56,955 nucleotides of DNA from Armatimonadota bacterium. GTDB lineage: Bacteria; Bacteroidota; Ignavibacteria; OLB7. A model generated the notes under the pieces. That model was not told the origin of the DNA and ran no database searches. It saw nothing but the letters and a program-made list of their open reading frames with translations. Position numbers and translations under genes: made by a program. Each line of letters begins with the position of its first letter. Positions within the stretch are counted from its first letter, which is position 1. Positions 17,611-27,006 of this stretch are shown piece by piece. The stretch lies in assembly GCA_020850315.1 (NCBI GenBank), contig JADZEY010000017.1, positions 1 to 56,955 of the forward strand, in the 5' to 3' direction.

Positions 17611-18393
17611 GTGCTAACACGATTTCTTGCCGCGTTTGGCCGCGGTGTCACGGGGTTCTTTGCCGAGCTTGGGCGGATTGTGCAGTTGCTGCAGAGCGTC
17701 CTTCGGTTTCTGCCGCAAGCCTTCCGCACCCGCCGATTGATTATTGAGCAAATGGCGGCGATTGGGGTAAGCTCACTTCCGCTGGTGTTGTTGGTTGGCT
17801 CGTTCACCGGAGCGATTGCCGCATTGCAGGCCACCAACTTGTTCGCCAAGTTCAACCTTGTTGCGCTGGCGCGCCCGTTCATTGGCGGCTCAATCGCCAC
17901 AGTGGTCTTCACCGAGCTTTCCCCTGTGCTGACTGCGTTGGTGATTGCCGGGCGAATTGGCGGCGCGATTGCTGCCCAGCTTGGAACGATGCGCGTCTCG
18001 GAGCAGATTGACGCTTTGGAGATGATGGCCGTTCACCCACACCGCTACCTTGCCATGCCGCGCGTGGTGGCCGGCATGACCATGATGCCAGTGCTGATTG
18101 TCTTCAGCAACCTTGTGGCTATCGTCGGTGCGTACAGCCTGATGGTGCTGAAGTTCAATTTTTCTTCGTTTGATTTTTTCAGCTCCGTCCAGCAATTTTT
18201 TAGCGCGTATGAGATCATCATCGGCTTGGTGAAATCATTCACTTTCGGCGGCGTAACCGCGTTGATCGGCTGCTATGTTGGCATGAGGACCACTGGCGGA
18301 GCCGAAGGCGTTGGGACCTCCACCGTCCGCTCCTTCACCATTTCATCGGCCATGATTTTGGTGCTGGATGCGTTGTTTGGGTATGTGTTGTAG
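17611..18393 (+). CDS. MlaE-family ABC transporter permease
   Basis: 260 residues from a GTG preceded by AAGGAG. MlaE/YrbE features are an N-terminal amphipathic helix, 'GVSSLPLVLLVGSFTGAIAAL', 'FTELSPVLTALVIAGRIGGAIAAQLGTMRVSEQIDAL' and the conserved 'MAVHPHRYLAMPRV', followed by 3 more membrane segments. In the Mla system this inner-membrane subunit works with an ATPase (MlaF) and an MCE protein (MlaD) to move phospholipids. Neither is next to it; RecQ follows instead. It is therefore either incomplete here or served by genes elsewhere. Confidence 0.92.
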   Translation: MLTRFLAAFGRGVTGFFAELGRIVQLLQSVLRFLPQAFRTRRLIIEQMAAIGVSSLPLVLLVGSFTGAIAALQATNLFAKFNLVALARPFIGGSIATVVFTELSPVLTALVIAGRIGGAIAAQLGTMRVSEQIDALEMMAVHPHRYLAMPRVVAGMTMMPVLIVFSNLVAIVGAYSLMVLKFNFSSFDFFSSVQQFFSAYEIIIGLVKSFTFGGVTALIGCYVGMRTTGGAEGVGTSTVRSFTISSAMILVLDALFGYVL

Positions 18394-18418
18394 GTGGTGC
18401 ATTGCAAGGGAGGGGATT

Positions 18419-18511
18419 GGTCAGTGGTCAGTAGCCAGTGGTCAGTAGTCAGTGGTCAGTGGTCAGTAGCCAGTGGTCATTCATTCACCAATTACCAATT
18501 ACCAATTACCA
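18419..18511. repeat. TGGTCAGT / CAATTAC simple repeats
   Basis: About 60 bp of interleaved GTCAGTG and GTAGCCA units are followed by CAATTAC three times. Complementary words (ACTGACCA, GACTAATG) occur at 18648-18712, so the two sides can pair across the MITE-like element that lies between. The translated frames ('QWSVVSS' type) are artefacts often seen from such repeats. Confidence 0.75.
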
Positions 18512-18512
18512 A

Positions 18513-18725
18513 CTCACCTTACGCAACCCCATTGGCAGCGTGTCCGATATTCTCCGAAAACCCGCGAGATTGCTTCGTCGAAGACTCCTTGTCGAAGACC
18601 CCGACCCTTCGGGGCAATGACGGGAGAATGGGAGTGTGCGTAAGGTGAGTGACTAATGACTAATGACCAATGACCCTCTTTGCAACTGACCACTGACCAC
18701 TGACCTTGACTTTGCGTAAGGTCAG
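18513..18725. mobile_element. MITE-like element, 213 bp, 7-bp target duplication
   Basis: The left terminus CTCACCTTACGCA and right terminus TGCGTAAGGTCAG match in 12 of 13 positions as inverted repeats. TTACCAA flanks both sides (18506-18512 and 18726-18732). It contains an internal second right-end-like copy, TGCGTAAGGTGAG (18637-18649), so it may be a composite of two insertions. The left flank is itself a CAATTAC repeat, which weakens the duplication evidence. No coding capacity. Confidence 0.6.
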
Positions 18726-18830
18726 TTACCAATCACCCTTGTTCTCTCCCCGCGACTGAGCACATTCCCGTGACAGCATTTTGTAGATTGTTCCCAGCAA
18801 TTCATCATCCACTATCCATCCGGCAACGCC

Positions 18831-21044
18831 ATGAACAGCAGCACAGCAACCATGCACCAGACGCTACGCCACTATTTTGGCTACGAGCAATTCCGCCCGC
18901 TTCAGCAGGAGGTGATTGACGATGTGATGGCCGGCACCGACACGTTTGTGCTGATGCCGACCGGCGGCGGGAAATCGCTTTGCTACCAGATTCCGGCACT
19001 ACTTCTCCCCGGCCTTACAGTGGTGGTTAGCCCGCTGATTGCCTTGATGAAAGATCAAGTTGATGGCCTTACCACTGCTGGGGTTCCGGCAACGTTTATC
19101 AACAGCACTCTAGATATTGCCGAGGCCGACCGCCGGAAGGAGCAAGTTCGTTCCGGCCAGATCAAGCTGCTGTACGTTGCGCCAGAGCGGCTTGTGCTTG
19201 GCGATTTTCTCCGGCTGATGAAGAGCGTAACCCTCTCGCTGGTAGCGATTGATGAAGCCCATTGCATCAGCGAGTGGGGGCATGATTTCCGTGTGGAGTA
19301 TCGGCGGCTGGCCCTCCTTCGCGAACAATTCCCAACCGTTCCAATCATCGCGCTGACGGCAACGGCAAACGATCGTGTGCAGCAGGACATCATCCAACAA
19401 CTTCAGCTTCGCGATGCCAAGCTGCACCGTGCCGGCTTCAACCGGCCAAATCTTAGCTATGCAGTTAAGCAAAAGACAACAGGGCTTAGGCCGTTGTTCG
19501 AAATTGTTGAGCGGCATCGGGGGGAATCGGGAATAATCTACTGCGGCAGCCGCAGCCGAACCGAAAAACTGACCGACCACCTGCGCGAACGGGGCTACCG
19601 CGCACTTCCCTACCATGCCGGGCTGGACCGCGAAACCCGCACCCGCAACCAAGAAGCCTTCGACCGTGATGATGTTGAGATTATCTGCGCAACCATTGCA
19701 TTTGGGATGGGGATTGATAAATCGAACGTCCGCTACATCATCCACTACGACCTCCCCAAAAACATCATGGGCTACTACCAGGAAACCGGGCGTGCCGGGC
19801 GCGATGGGTTGCCGTCGGAGTGTGTGTTGTTTTACGGGCAGGGGGATCGCGCAAAGCAGATGCGGTTTATCGAGGAGAAGCCAGACCCGAACGACCGCGC
19901 CGTTGCAATCGAACAGCTGAACCAGATGGTGGGCTATGCCGAAGCCACGCAATGCCGCCGCGCCTTGTTGCTGCATCACTTCTCCGACGACTACACCGCC
20001 ACCAACTGCGGCAACTGCGATAACTGCCTTTCCACCAACCCGCTTGAAACGGTGGATGTCACCCGCCAAGCCCAGATGCTAATGTCGTGCGTGATTCGGG
20101 TTCAAGAACGGTTTGGCACATCGCATGTGGTGGATGTGCTGCGTGGATCCAACGCGGCAAAAATTCTGAACTATCGCCACAACCTTCTTCCCACCTACGG
20201 CATCGGTGAGGCCACTTCAAAATCGGAATGGATGTGGCTTGCACGGGCAATGGTGACGGCCGGATACCTTAGCCAGGATGCCACGAGCTTCAATGTGCTG
20301 CGAACCACTGAACTGGGTCGCCAAGTGCTGCGTGATCGCCAGACGATCACGCTGCAACGCCAACGCCAAGAATCACCCCGCAAGCAGGAACGCGAGCGGA
20401 GCATCAACCGGACAATGGGCGATTTGCCGGAAAACAATGTTGAGCTATTCCAACGCCTGCGCGGGCTGCGCAAGCGGATTGCCGACGACGAACACGTCCC
20501 CGCCTACATCGTTTTTGGCGACAACACGTTGATTGGAATGGCCACCCGTTTGCCACGGACATTGGAGGAGATGCGGATGGTCTCCGGCGTGGGTGAGATG
20601 AAAACCAAGCGATACGGCGCGGCGTTTCTGCAAGCGATAGCCGAGTTTCTTGGGGAACAGCCAAGCATCCAAACAGTGGAGCGGCAGATTCCCGATTTTG
20701 TGCCACCGGAGCTTTCCGAATCGGCCATAGCCACGTGGTACGCGTACCGCAAAGGGATGCAGATGGAAGCATTGGCTGCCGCACGGCAAATTTCCCAATC
20801 AACGCTGCTTGGACATCTGGAATCGTTGGTGGCGCACGGGAAGATTGACAGCATTGAGGAGATTGTTCCGCCGGAGAAAATTGAGCCGATACGGGCTGCG
20901 TTCCGCCGCAACGGGCTTGCCGCGCTTCGGCCAGTGATGGATGATCTTCCCGCGGGTTTTGCCACGTGGGACGAGCTACGGATTGTCCGTGCCGATCACT
21001 ACCGGCGGAAACACAGCACCTCACGCGAAGCAGCCAAGGTCTAG
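18831..21044 (+). CDS. recQ: ATP-dependent DNA helicase RecQ
   Basis: 737 residues, a 3'-5' helicase of recombination and repair. Walker A is 'PTGGGKSLCYQIPAL' (~45), the DExH box is 'IDEAHCISEWGHDFR' (~140), motif IV is 'GIIYCGSRSRTEKL', motif V is 'CATIAFGMGIDKSNVR' and motif VI is 'YQETGRAGRDGLPS'. The zinc-binding Cys are in 'TQCRRALLLHHF' and 'NCGNCDNCL'. An RQC winged helix and an HRDC domain ('LFQRLRGLRKRIADDEHVP' to ~605) follow, then a C-terminal HTH_40-like extension ('ESAIATWYAYRKGMQMEALA'). The long form is common in FCB-group bacteria. It is separated from the upstream gene by repeats, so probably has its own promoter. Confidence 0.97.
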   Translation: MNSSTATMHQTLRHYFGYEQFRPLQQEVIDDVMAGTDTFVLMPTGGGKSLCYQIPALLLPGLTVVVSPLIALMKDQVDGLTTAGVPATFINSTLDIAEADRRKEQVRSGQIKLLYVAPERLVLGDFLRLMKSVTLSLVAIDEAHCISEWGHDFRVEYRRLALLREQFPTVPIIALTATANDRVQQDIIQQLQLRDAKLHRAGFNRPNLSYAVKQKTTGLRPLFEIVERHRGESGIIYCGSRSRTEKLTDHLRERGYRALPYHAGLDRETRTRNQEAFDRDDVEIICATIAFGMGIDKSNVRYIIHYDLPKNIMGYYQETGRAGRDGLPSECVLFYGQGDRAKQMRFIEEKPDPNDRAVAIEQLNQMVGYAEATQCRRALLLHHFSDDYTATNCGNCDNCLSTNPLETVDVTRQAQMLMSCVIRVQERFGTSHVVDVLRGSNAAKILNYRHNLLPTYGIGEATSKSEWMWLARAMVTAGYLSQDATSFNVLRTTELGRQVLRDRQTITLQRQRQESPRKQERERSINRTMGDLPENNVELFQRLRGLRKRIADDEHVPAYIVFGDNTLIGMATRLPRTLEEMRMVSGVGEMKTKRYGAAFLQAIAEFLGEQPSIQTVERQIPDFVPPELSESAIATWYAYRKGMQMEALAAARQISQSTLLGHLESLVAHGKIDSIEEIVPPEKIEPIRAAFRRNGLAALRPVMDDLPAGFATWDELRIVRADHYRRKHSTSREAAKV

Positions 21045-21075
21045 CCAGCCTCCAAACAATACGCCAGCAATTTCC

Positions 21076-21109
21076 CCTTCACTGCTCACTGAAGAGTGAA
21101 CAGTGAAGG
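21076..21109. repeat. Palindromic CCTTCACTG hairpin after recQ
   Basis: CCTTCACTG-c-TCACT and AGTGA-a-CAGTGAAGG pair around a GAAG loop with one mismatch. There is no T tract, so it may be a repeat or a factor-dependent 3' end of recQ mRNA rather than an intrinsic terminator. Confidence 0.5.
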
Positions 21110-21147
21110 ATGAAGAACCAGAACTTACCCCTTCTCCATGTTCTTCA

Positions 21148-21323
21148 CTGACCTTACGCACCTGCCCTCGTTCGCTGCCAGCCCTCACCCCGGCCCTCTC
21201 CCAAACAGGTGATGCTACTGCTTCCACTCCATTGGTCGGGTGGGAGAGGGAGCCAAAGCTGAAGAGAAGAAGAGCATCGAAGCACGCCACCGAGCCGGCA
21301 AGTCTTCATCTGCGTACGGTCAG
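21148..21323. mobile_element. MITE-like element copy A, 176 bp
   Basis: The termini are CTGACCTTACGCA and TGCGTACGGTCAG (12 of 13 inverted match), and TTCTTCA is duplicated on both sides (21141-21147 and 21324-21330). The interior is nearly identical to the reverse complement of the copy at 23545-23720, with only a few substitutions by eye. No coding capacity. Confidence 0.75.
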
Positions 21324-21349
21324 TTCTTCATTCCCCCATTCGACACTCC

Positions 21350-21619
21350 TTAGTCACGCCGCAAAACCCCCAGCAGCCGAAGCAGCGCAATGAACAGAAC
21401 AGCCCCACCAATGCCGATAAAGAACCCCGGCCAGGAGAAGCCTTCCATCACTTTGTAGTTGAATAACTCCGCCGCCAGCCACGCCCCAAGTGCCGAGCCG
21501 ATTACCCCAACGATGATGTTGGTCAGGCAGCCCAGTTGGTTGTTGGCTTTGGTGATGATGCTGGCAAGCCAGCCGATGATTGCCCCGACGATGATGGTTC
21601 CAAAAAATCCAGTTGGCAT
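21350..21619 (-). CDS. GlsB/YeaQ/YmgE-family small membrane protein
   Basis: 89 residues with three hydrophobic segments and the family pattern 'GAIIGWLASIITKANNQLGCLTNIIVGVIGSALGAWLA', then a C-terminal segment 'GIGGAVLFIALLRLLGVLRR'. Known members are small inner-membrane proteins annotated as stress-response or transglycosylase-associated, with no proven biochemical role. It stands alone on the minus strand next to a mobile repeat. Confidence 0.9.
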   Translation of the reverse strand: MPTGFFGTIIVGAIIGWLASIITKANNQLGCLTNIIVGVIGSALGAWLAAELFNYKVMEGFSWPGFFIGIGGAVLFIALLRLLGVLRRD

Positions 21620-21785
21620 GGTTGATGCGGTTGATGTGCTCTATTGATTGCGTGCCTTTGTGGTCACTTTGCGGTTGCTTGCTTGGCGGACAGCAGCGGC
21701 GGCGCGCGCCGGCCCGCTATTGATCGCTTCAAAAACTAACGAAAGATTCTGAGAGATTGGCTTCTGGAACACCGCAGTTGTGACG

Positions 21786-21793
21786 TAGCTTTG
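21786..21793 (+). promoter_or_regulatory. -7-like TAGCTTTG upstream of glycosyltransferase
   Basis: TAGCTTTG matches TAnnTTTG and ends 25 nt before the ATG at 21819. A -33 TTG at the expected distance was not found. Confidence 0.35.
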
Positions 21794-21818
21794 CGCCCTC
21801 TTTTGTAGAACTCCCCTG

Positions 21819-22925
21819 ATGAACATCCTGGTACTGAACTGGCAAGATTGGACTAACCCCCTAAGTGGTGGGGCCGAGGTTCATCTGTACGAAACCTTCC
21901 GCCGCGTTGCGGCGATGGGCCACAGCGTGACCCTGTTCTGCTGTGCCTATCCGAACGCGAAGCCGGAGGAAGTGATTGATGGAATCCGCATCATCCGCCG
22001 TGGCGGGCGGAACACCTTCAATTTTGTTGTCCCGTTCTACTACCTGTTCAAGCTCCGCAAACTTCAGTTTGATGTTGTTGTGGATGATCTGAACAAAATC
22101 CCCTTCTACACCCCGCTCTACGTTCGTCGCCCGTTGGTGGGGATCAGCCATCATTTTTTTGGGAAATCCATTTTTGCCGAAGCAGGGACAATCTTCGGAA
22201 GCTATGTCTATCTGGCCGAGAAGATGGTGGACTTTGTGTACCGGAACACCCCATTCCTTGTGGTCTCGCAGTCAACGCTGGATGAGTTTGTGGAGCGTGG
22301 GTTCCGCCGCCAGAATTTCCATCTGGCAATGAACGCGCTGGATCACCAGCGGCTGCGGCCAACGGGCGTTGCAAAATCCTTGCACCCAACCATCGGCTAC
22401 TTCGGGCGGCTGAAAAAATACAAGTGTGTGGATCATGTGGTGAAAGCTTTTGCGAACGTTCGCCAGCAGATACCCAACGCCGAGCTTGTGATTATTGGCC
22501 GTGGCGATTTCCAGCCCGAGCTTGAACAACTTGCCCACCAGCTTGGCGTTGCCGATGCAACACGATTCACGGGGTTTGTGACCGAGGAAGAAAAATTGCG
22601 ACTGCTGCAAGAGCTGTGGGTGGTGGTGAACCCTTCGCAAAAAGAGGGCTGGGGAATCGTGAACGTGGAAGCCAACGCCTGCGGAACCCCCGCCATTGCC
22701 GCCAACACGCCCGGCTTGCGCGACTCAGTACAAGATGAAGTGACCGGATTGCTCTACCCTTGGGCCGATATTGATGCAATGGCCGAACGGGTTATACGAG
22801 TGCTGACCAATGCCGAGCTACGCGACAAGCTGCGAACCAACGCGCTGGAATTTGCGCAATCGCTGACTTGGGAGAAGACGGCGGAAACAACAGTGGAGGT
22901 GTTGAACGCAAGTTCGGCGAAGTAA
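21819..22925 (+). CDS. Glycosyltransferase, family GT4
   Basis: 368 residues with a GT-B fold. The N-terminal half has 'NPLSGGAEVHLYETFRRVAAMGH' (acceptor and glycine-rich loop). The C-terminal domain has 'IGYFGRLKKYKCVDHVVKAF' and the donor-site 'PSQKEGWGIVNVEANACGTPAIAANTPGLRDSV', with the E-x7-E motif near residues 273-281. It retains the configuration of nucleotide-sugar donors and is likely used in cell-surface polysaccharide assembly. No membrane segment is evident. The stop codon at 22923-22925 is immediately followed by a partial copy of the mobile repeat. Confidence 0.92.
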   Translation: MNILVLNWQDWTNPLSGGAEVHLYETFRRVAAMGHSVTLFCCAYPNAKPEEVIDGIRIIRRGGRNTFNFVVPFYYLFKLRKLQFDVVVDDLNKIPFYTPLYVRRPLVGISHHFFGKSIFAEAGTIFGSYVYLAEKMVDFVYRNTPFLVVSQSTLDEFVERGFRRQNFHLAMNALDHQRLRPTGVAKSLHPTIGYFGRLKKYKCVDHVVKAFANVRQQIPNAELVIIGRGDFQPELEQLAHQLGVADATRFTGFVTEEEKLRLLQELWVVVNPSQKEGWGIVNVEANACGTPAIAANTPGLRDSVQDEVTGLLYPWADIDAMAERVIRVLTNAELRDKLRTNALEFAQSLTWEKTAETTVEVLNASSAK

Positions 22926-23384
<459 letters not shown>

Positions 23385-23544
23385 TTAACAGAAAGAATGT
23401 CAACGGGTATTGACTTTCGCATTGCCAATATGTTACCTTGCAATTGCTTTCAACCATGCTGGCTACAATTCATCTTTTGCTCTCTTCTTTTCTTTAGAAG
23501 AAGTGACAGGGCAAAAGCTCTCTACAATATTGAATACTTAATTG

Positions 23545-23720
23545 CTCACCTTACGCAGATGAAGACTTGCCGGCTCGGTGGCTTGCTTCGATGCTCTTCT
23601 TCTCTTCGGCTTTGGCTCCCTCTCCCACCCGACCAATGAAGTCGAAGCAGTAGCATCACCTGTTTGGGAGAGGGTCGGGGTGAGGGCTGGCAGCGAACGA
23701 GGGCAGGTGCGTAAGGTCAG
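23545..23720. mobile_element. MITE-like element copy B, 176 bp, inverted relative to copy A
   Basis: The termini are CTCACCTTACGCA and TGCGTAAGGTCAG. The flanks TTAATTG (23538-23544) and TTAATTA (23721-23727) match in 6 of 7 positions. It is nearly identical to copy A in the opposite orientation, so the pair brackets the GlsB-like gene, the glycosyltransferase and the thiolase fragment. Confidence 0.75.
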
Positions 23721-23801
23721 TTAATTATAGCAGAACTCCCTATAAAAAACACTGTAAGCATCTAAAACTCAAATAGACACATCCTTTTCGGAAAAAAATC
23801 A

Positions 23802-24518
23802 ATGAAAAAGCCAATCCGCTACATCCTGAATGCTATTTCTATATTTTTAGGAGTGATGATTTGTTTTGGACATGGCATCTCTCCAGAATCTGGCAATATA
23901 GTGAGGGTGCAAGGAGCATACCATAGCTCTAAAAACAATGAACCTGACCTTGTGAAAGAAAGCAAATTCAATTTTATTGCCGAAATCGGCCCTGCTATTA
24001 TTACTACCTCTTCTGGGATTCAAAAATCCATAACGATTGAACCTCGACCAATCCCACATAAAAGGAATTCAGATTTTTTTTATTGGTATAGCAATTCATT
24101 CCAACTTGATATTGATGACACCTTAACAATGGAATTGAATATCTCAGGAGATTATTATGCCAAAAATCTAAAGTCTCCAAATACCCTCAATGGAAGTACG
24201 CTGTCCGTTGTTGCCAGTTTAGTTGATGACTCTGAAGGTCAAGAAGATTCTCCTTTGTCTTTCGCTCTTTTCCCTCCATCGCTTTCAACTCTGTATCCAT
24301 TAGGAAAATTTCATCTTGACTTCAAAAACCAAGATTCCATAATATTTAATGAACGAAAGAACATTCTTATATACGTTAAGAGCAACAGTAATTTCTTAGG
24401 CAAGAAAGTTAAAATAAAATTAAGAATACTTGCAACAGGGATGAGTACTGCTAATTTGACAATTAACGACGCAGCTTTTAATAGCGGGATAATAGAAAAA
24501 GCAAACTCTATTGAATGA
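23802..24518 (+). CDS. Hypothetical exported protein, AT-rich
   Basis: 238 residues that I do not recognise. The N-terminus 'KKPIRYILNAISIFLGVMICFGHG' is a good Sec signal peptide. The mature part is rich in Ser/Asn/Ile and predicted beta strands ('FQLDIDDTLTMELNISGDYY', 'KKVKIKLRILATGM'), suggesting a secreted beta-sandwich or surface protein. AT-rich codon use differs sharply from thiolase and carA beside it, a sign of transfer. It is flanked by mobile repeat copy B and a strong bidirectional terminator. Confidence 0.6.
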   Translation: MKKPIRYILNAISIFLGVMICFGHGISPESGNIVRVQGAYHSSKNNEPDLVKESKFNFIAEIGPAIITTSSGIQKSITIEPRPIPHKRNSDFFYWYSNSFQLDIDDTLTMELNISGDYYAKNLKSPNTLNGSTLSVVASLVDDSEGQEDSPLSFALFPPSLSTLYPLGKFHLDFKNQDSIIFNERKNILIYVKSNSNFLGKKVKIKLRILATGMSTANLTINDAAFNSGIIEKANSIE

Positions 24519-24532
24519 GGTACATGCCAAAC

Positions 24533-24568
24533 AAAGAAGCCAGCACACAACAATGTGCTGGCTTCTTT
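24533..24568. terminator. Bidirectional terminator
   Basis: AAAGAAGCCAGCACA and TGTGCTGGCTTCTTT form a perfect 15-bp stem with a 6-nt loop. It sits between the convergent AT-rich gene and the thiolase gene and fits both directions. Confidence 0.85.
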
Positions 24569-24592
24569 GCTTCGTGATCATTTTTTTAGCGA

Positions 24593-25765
24593 TTACACCA
24601 TCTCCACAATCACCGCTGTTGCTTCGCCGCCGCCGATGCAGATTCCGGCAAGGCCACGCTTCAATCCGCGGCTTTGCAGCGCGTACAGCAGCGTCGTAAG
24701 AATGCGCGCTCCCGAAGCTCCAATCGGGTGGCCAAGCGCTACCGCGCCGCCGTTCACATTCAGTTTTTCGTGCGGCAATCCAAGCTCGTTCTTTGCTGCC
24801 AGCGCGGTGACGGCAAACGCTTCGTTGATTTCAAACAGATCAATATCATCCACCGTCAACCCTCCTTTTTCCAGCACACGACGGATTGCTGTCACCGGCG
24901 CAGTGTTGAACTCCATCGGGGCTTGCGCGTGCTGCGCTTGCGCAACAATCCGGGCGATTGGTTTCAGGCCGTTGGCGGCGGCGTACCCCTCATCGGCAAG
25001 CACCAACGCTGCCGCCCCATCGTTGATGGTGCTGGCGTTGGCAGCGGTCACGCTTCCATCCTTTGTGAACACTGGCTTCAGCGTTGGGATTTTATCGAAG
25101 TTCGTTTTGAACGCATCCTCATCGGTATCCACCACCGTCTCCCCTTTGCGATCCTTGATAACCACCGGCACAATTTCTTCTTTGAACCGCCCCTCTGTCA
25201 CCGATGCCTGCGCACGGCGGTAGCTTTCAATAGCAAAGGCATCTTGGTCGTTGCGGTTGATGCTGCAAGCCGCCGCGCAAGCATCGGCGGCAACGCCCAT
25301 TGCCACGTTGTCGTAGGCATCGGTAAGGCCATCGTATTGCATTGAGTCAAGGATTTTTCCATCGCCGAATTTGTAGCCGTAGCGTCCGTTTGGCAGAAGG
25401 TATGGAGCCATGGACATGGATTCCTGCCCACCGGCAACAACCAGTTGTGCATCGCCAGCACGGATCACCTGATCGGCAAGCATCACCGCTTTCATTCCGC
25501 TTCCGCAGACCTTGCCGATGGTGAGCGTTGGGACGGAGTTTGGGATGCCGGCGCCCAGCGCGGCTTGGCGTGCTGGCGACTGTCCAACGCCAGCAGTCAG
25601 GACGTTGCCGATGATGACTTCTTCGATGTTCTCTGGGGAAACCCCAGCGCGCTCCAGTGCGGCCTTGATTGCGGTTGCCCCAAGCTGCGGAGCCGCGACC
25701 GAGCTAAGCGACCCGCCGAACGACCCAATCGGGGTCCGTGCCGCTGAAAGAATTACGGTTGGCAT
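24593..25765 (-). CDS. Acetyl-CoA C-acetyltransferase (thiolase)
   Basis: 390 residues, the usual thiolase II length. The active-site Cys is in 'IGKVCGSGMKAV' (C87), then 'ESMSMAPYLL', the catalytic His in 'GHPIGASGARIL' (~346) and the second Cys in 'GICIGGGEAT' (~376). It condenses two acetyl-CoA to acetoacetyl-CoA or works in the reverse, degradative direction. It lies 36 nt downstream of carA on the same strand, so may be co-transcribed, although no functional link is obvious. A recent partial duplicate lies 1.5 kb away (23061-23378). Confidence 0.95.
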   Translation of the reverse strand: MPTVILSAARTPIGSFGGSLSSVAAPQLGATAIKAALERAGVSPENIEEVIIGNVLTAGVGQSPARQAALGAGIPNSVPTLTIGKVCGSGMKAVMLADQVIRAGDAQLVVAGGQESMSMAPYLLPNGRYGYKFGDGKILDSMQYDGLTDAYDNVAMGVAADACAAACSINRNDQDAFAIESYRRAQASVTEGRFKEEIVPVVIKDRKGETVVDTDEDAFKTNFDKIPTLKPVFTKDGSVTAANASTINDGAAALVLADEGYAAANGLKPIARIVAQAQHAQAPMEFNTAPVTAIRRVLEKGGLTVDDIDLFEINEAFAVTALAAKNELGLPHEKLNVNGGAVALGHPIGASGARILTTLLYALQSRGLKRGLAGICIGGGEATAVIVEMV

Positions 25766-25801
25766 GGTGTAGTAGAATTATCTGTGGATAGTTGTTAGTG
25801 C

Positions 25802-26977
25802 TTATGCTTCCATTATTTCGCTCGGTTGCATCTTCTCCCGCTCCCGTTGCATCATCGCCACGAAGTCGCCGAACAGATAGTCGGCATCGTGGGGGCCGGG
25901 GCCGGCTTCGGGGTGATACTGAACGCAGAACAGCGGTAGCTCCTTGTGCCGGAATCCCTCCGATGTTCGGTCGTTTAAGTTCACGTGCGTAAGCTCGATT
26001 GGAAGATGCTGCAACGAGTCCAGATCAACCGCAAAACCGTGGTTCTGGCTGGTGATCTCGTTCAACCCAGTCTGTAGGTTCTGCACCGGGTGGTTGGCCC
26101 CGCGATGCCCAAACTTCAGCTTAAACGTCTTGCCGCCAAGTGCCAGCGCCAGCAGTTGATGGCCCAAGCAGATGCCAAAGATCGGCTTCTTGCCGATCAA
26201 TTCTTTGATGGTTTCAATCGTGTATTTCACAGCATCAGGGTCGCCGGGACCGTTCGATAGGAAGATGCCGTCGGGGTTCAGGGCCATGATGTCGGCGGCG
26301 GTAGCGTTGGATGGGACCACCGTCAGGCGGCATCCAAACGCCGCAAGCCGCTCCAAAATGTTATGCTTCACCCCGTAGTCAACCACCACAACATGGAACC
26401 GGGCATCATCCAAATCGGCGGAAGCACCGGGAAGCCGGTATCCGCTTTCATCCAGCGAAGCCCAGACGTAGGGGGCATCGCAGGTGACGTTTTTGGTGAG
26501 GTCTAGCCCGGCCATGCTGGGAATTGCGCGGGCGCGCTCCAGCAGGCTGGCTTCATCAAGGTCGGTTGCGGAAATAATCCCCCGCATCGCCCCTTCCTCG
26601 CGAAGGATTCGGACAAGTCGGCGGGTGTCAATCCCTTCAATACCGATAACACCGTTTTGGTCTAGATATTGATCAAGATCGCCGTGGCTGCGCCAGTTGG
26701 ACCGCAGCCGTGCGGCCTCGCGGGTGACAAACCCGGCAGCTTGCACCGCACGCGATTCAACATCGTAGCCGTTCACCCCAACGTTCCCCTGATGGGGGTA
26801 GGTCATCGTCACAATTTGGCCGTTGTAGCTGGGGTCAGTCAGAATTTCCTGGTAGCCGGTGATGGAGGTATTGAACACCACTTCGCCGGTTGCTTCGCGG
26901 TCGGTCGCGCCAAAGGCTCGTCCGGTGAAGACAGCTCCATTTTCTAACACAAGTTTTGCTTTTGGTCGGGAGAGCAT
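25802..26977 (-). CDS. carA: Carbamoyl-phosphate synthase small subunit
   Basis: 391 residues. The N-terminal small-subunit domain has 'VLENGAVFTGRAFGA' and 'TSITGYQEILTDPSYNGQIVTMTYPHQGN'. The class I glutamine amidotransferase domain has 'FLSNGPGDPDAV', the nucleophile Cys in 'FGICLGHQLLALALGG' (~268) and the His-Glu pair in 'QYHPEAGPGPHD'. It releases ammonia from glutamine for carbamoyl phosphate made by CarB, for arginine and pyrimidine synthesis. carB is not in the window. A minus-strand TAGCTTTG (27021-27028) lies about 44 nt upstream. Confidence 0.97.
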   Translation of the reverse strand: MLSRPKAKLVLENGAVFTGRAFGATDREATGEVVFNTSITGYQEILTDPSYNGQIVTMTYPHQGNVGVNGYDVESRAVQAAGFVTREAARLRSNWRSHGDLDQYLDQNGVIGIEGIDTRRLVRILREEGAMRGIISATDLDEASLLERARAIPSMAGLDLTKNVTCDAPYVWASLDESGYRLPGASADLDDARFHVVVVDYGVKHNILERLAAFGCRLTVVPSNATAADIMALNPDGIFLSNGPGDPDAVKYTIETIKELIGKKPIFGICLGHQLLALALGGKTFKLKFGHRGANHPVQNLQTGLNEITSQNHGFAVDLDSLQHLPIELTHVNLNDRTSEGFRHKELPLFCVQYHPEAGPGPHDADYLFGDFVAMMQREREKMQPSEIMEA

Positions 26978-27006
26978 CGGCAGTTGAGCAATTTGGAGGT
27001 TGGTAC

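Larger units (their letters stand above)
21045..21349. other. 305-bp gene-free interval with hairpin and mobile repeat
   Basis: It holds the hairpin at 21076-21109 and the MITE-like element at 21148-21323. No gene was seen. Frames on either strand translate only the repeat. Confidence 0.65.

Noticed and set aside
21641-21826. 61-codon minus-strand frame in the gap before the glycosyltransferase
   Set aside because: No ribosome binding site, no recognisable features, and it overlaps the GT4 start region.
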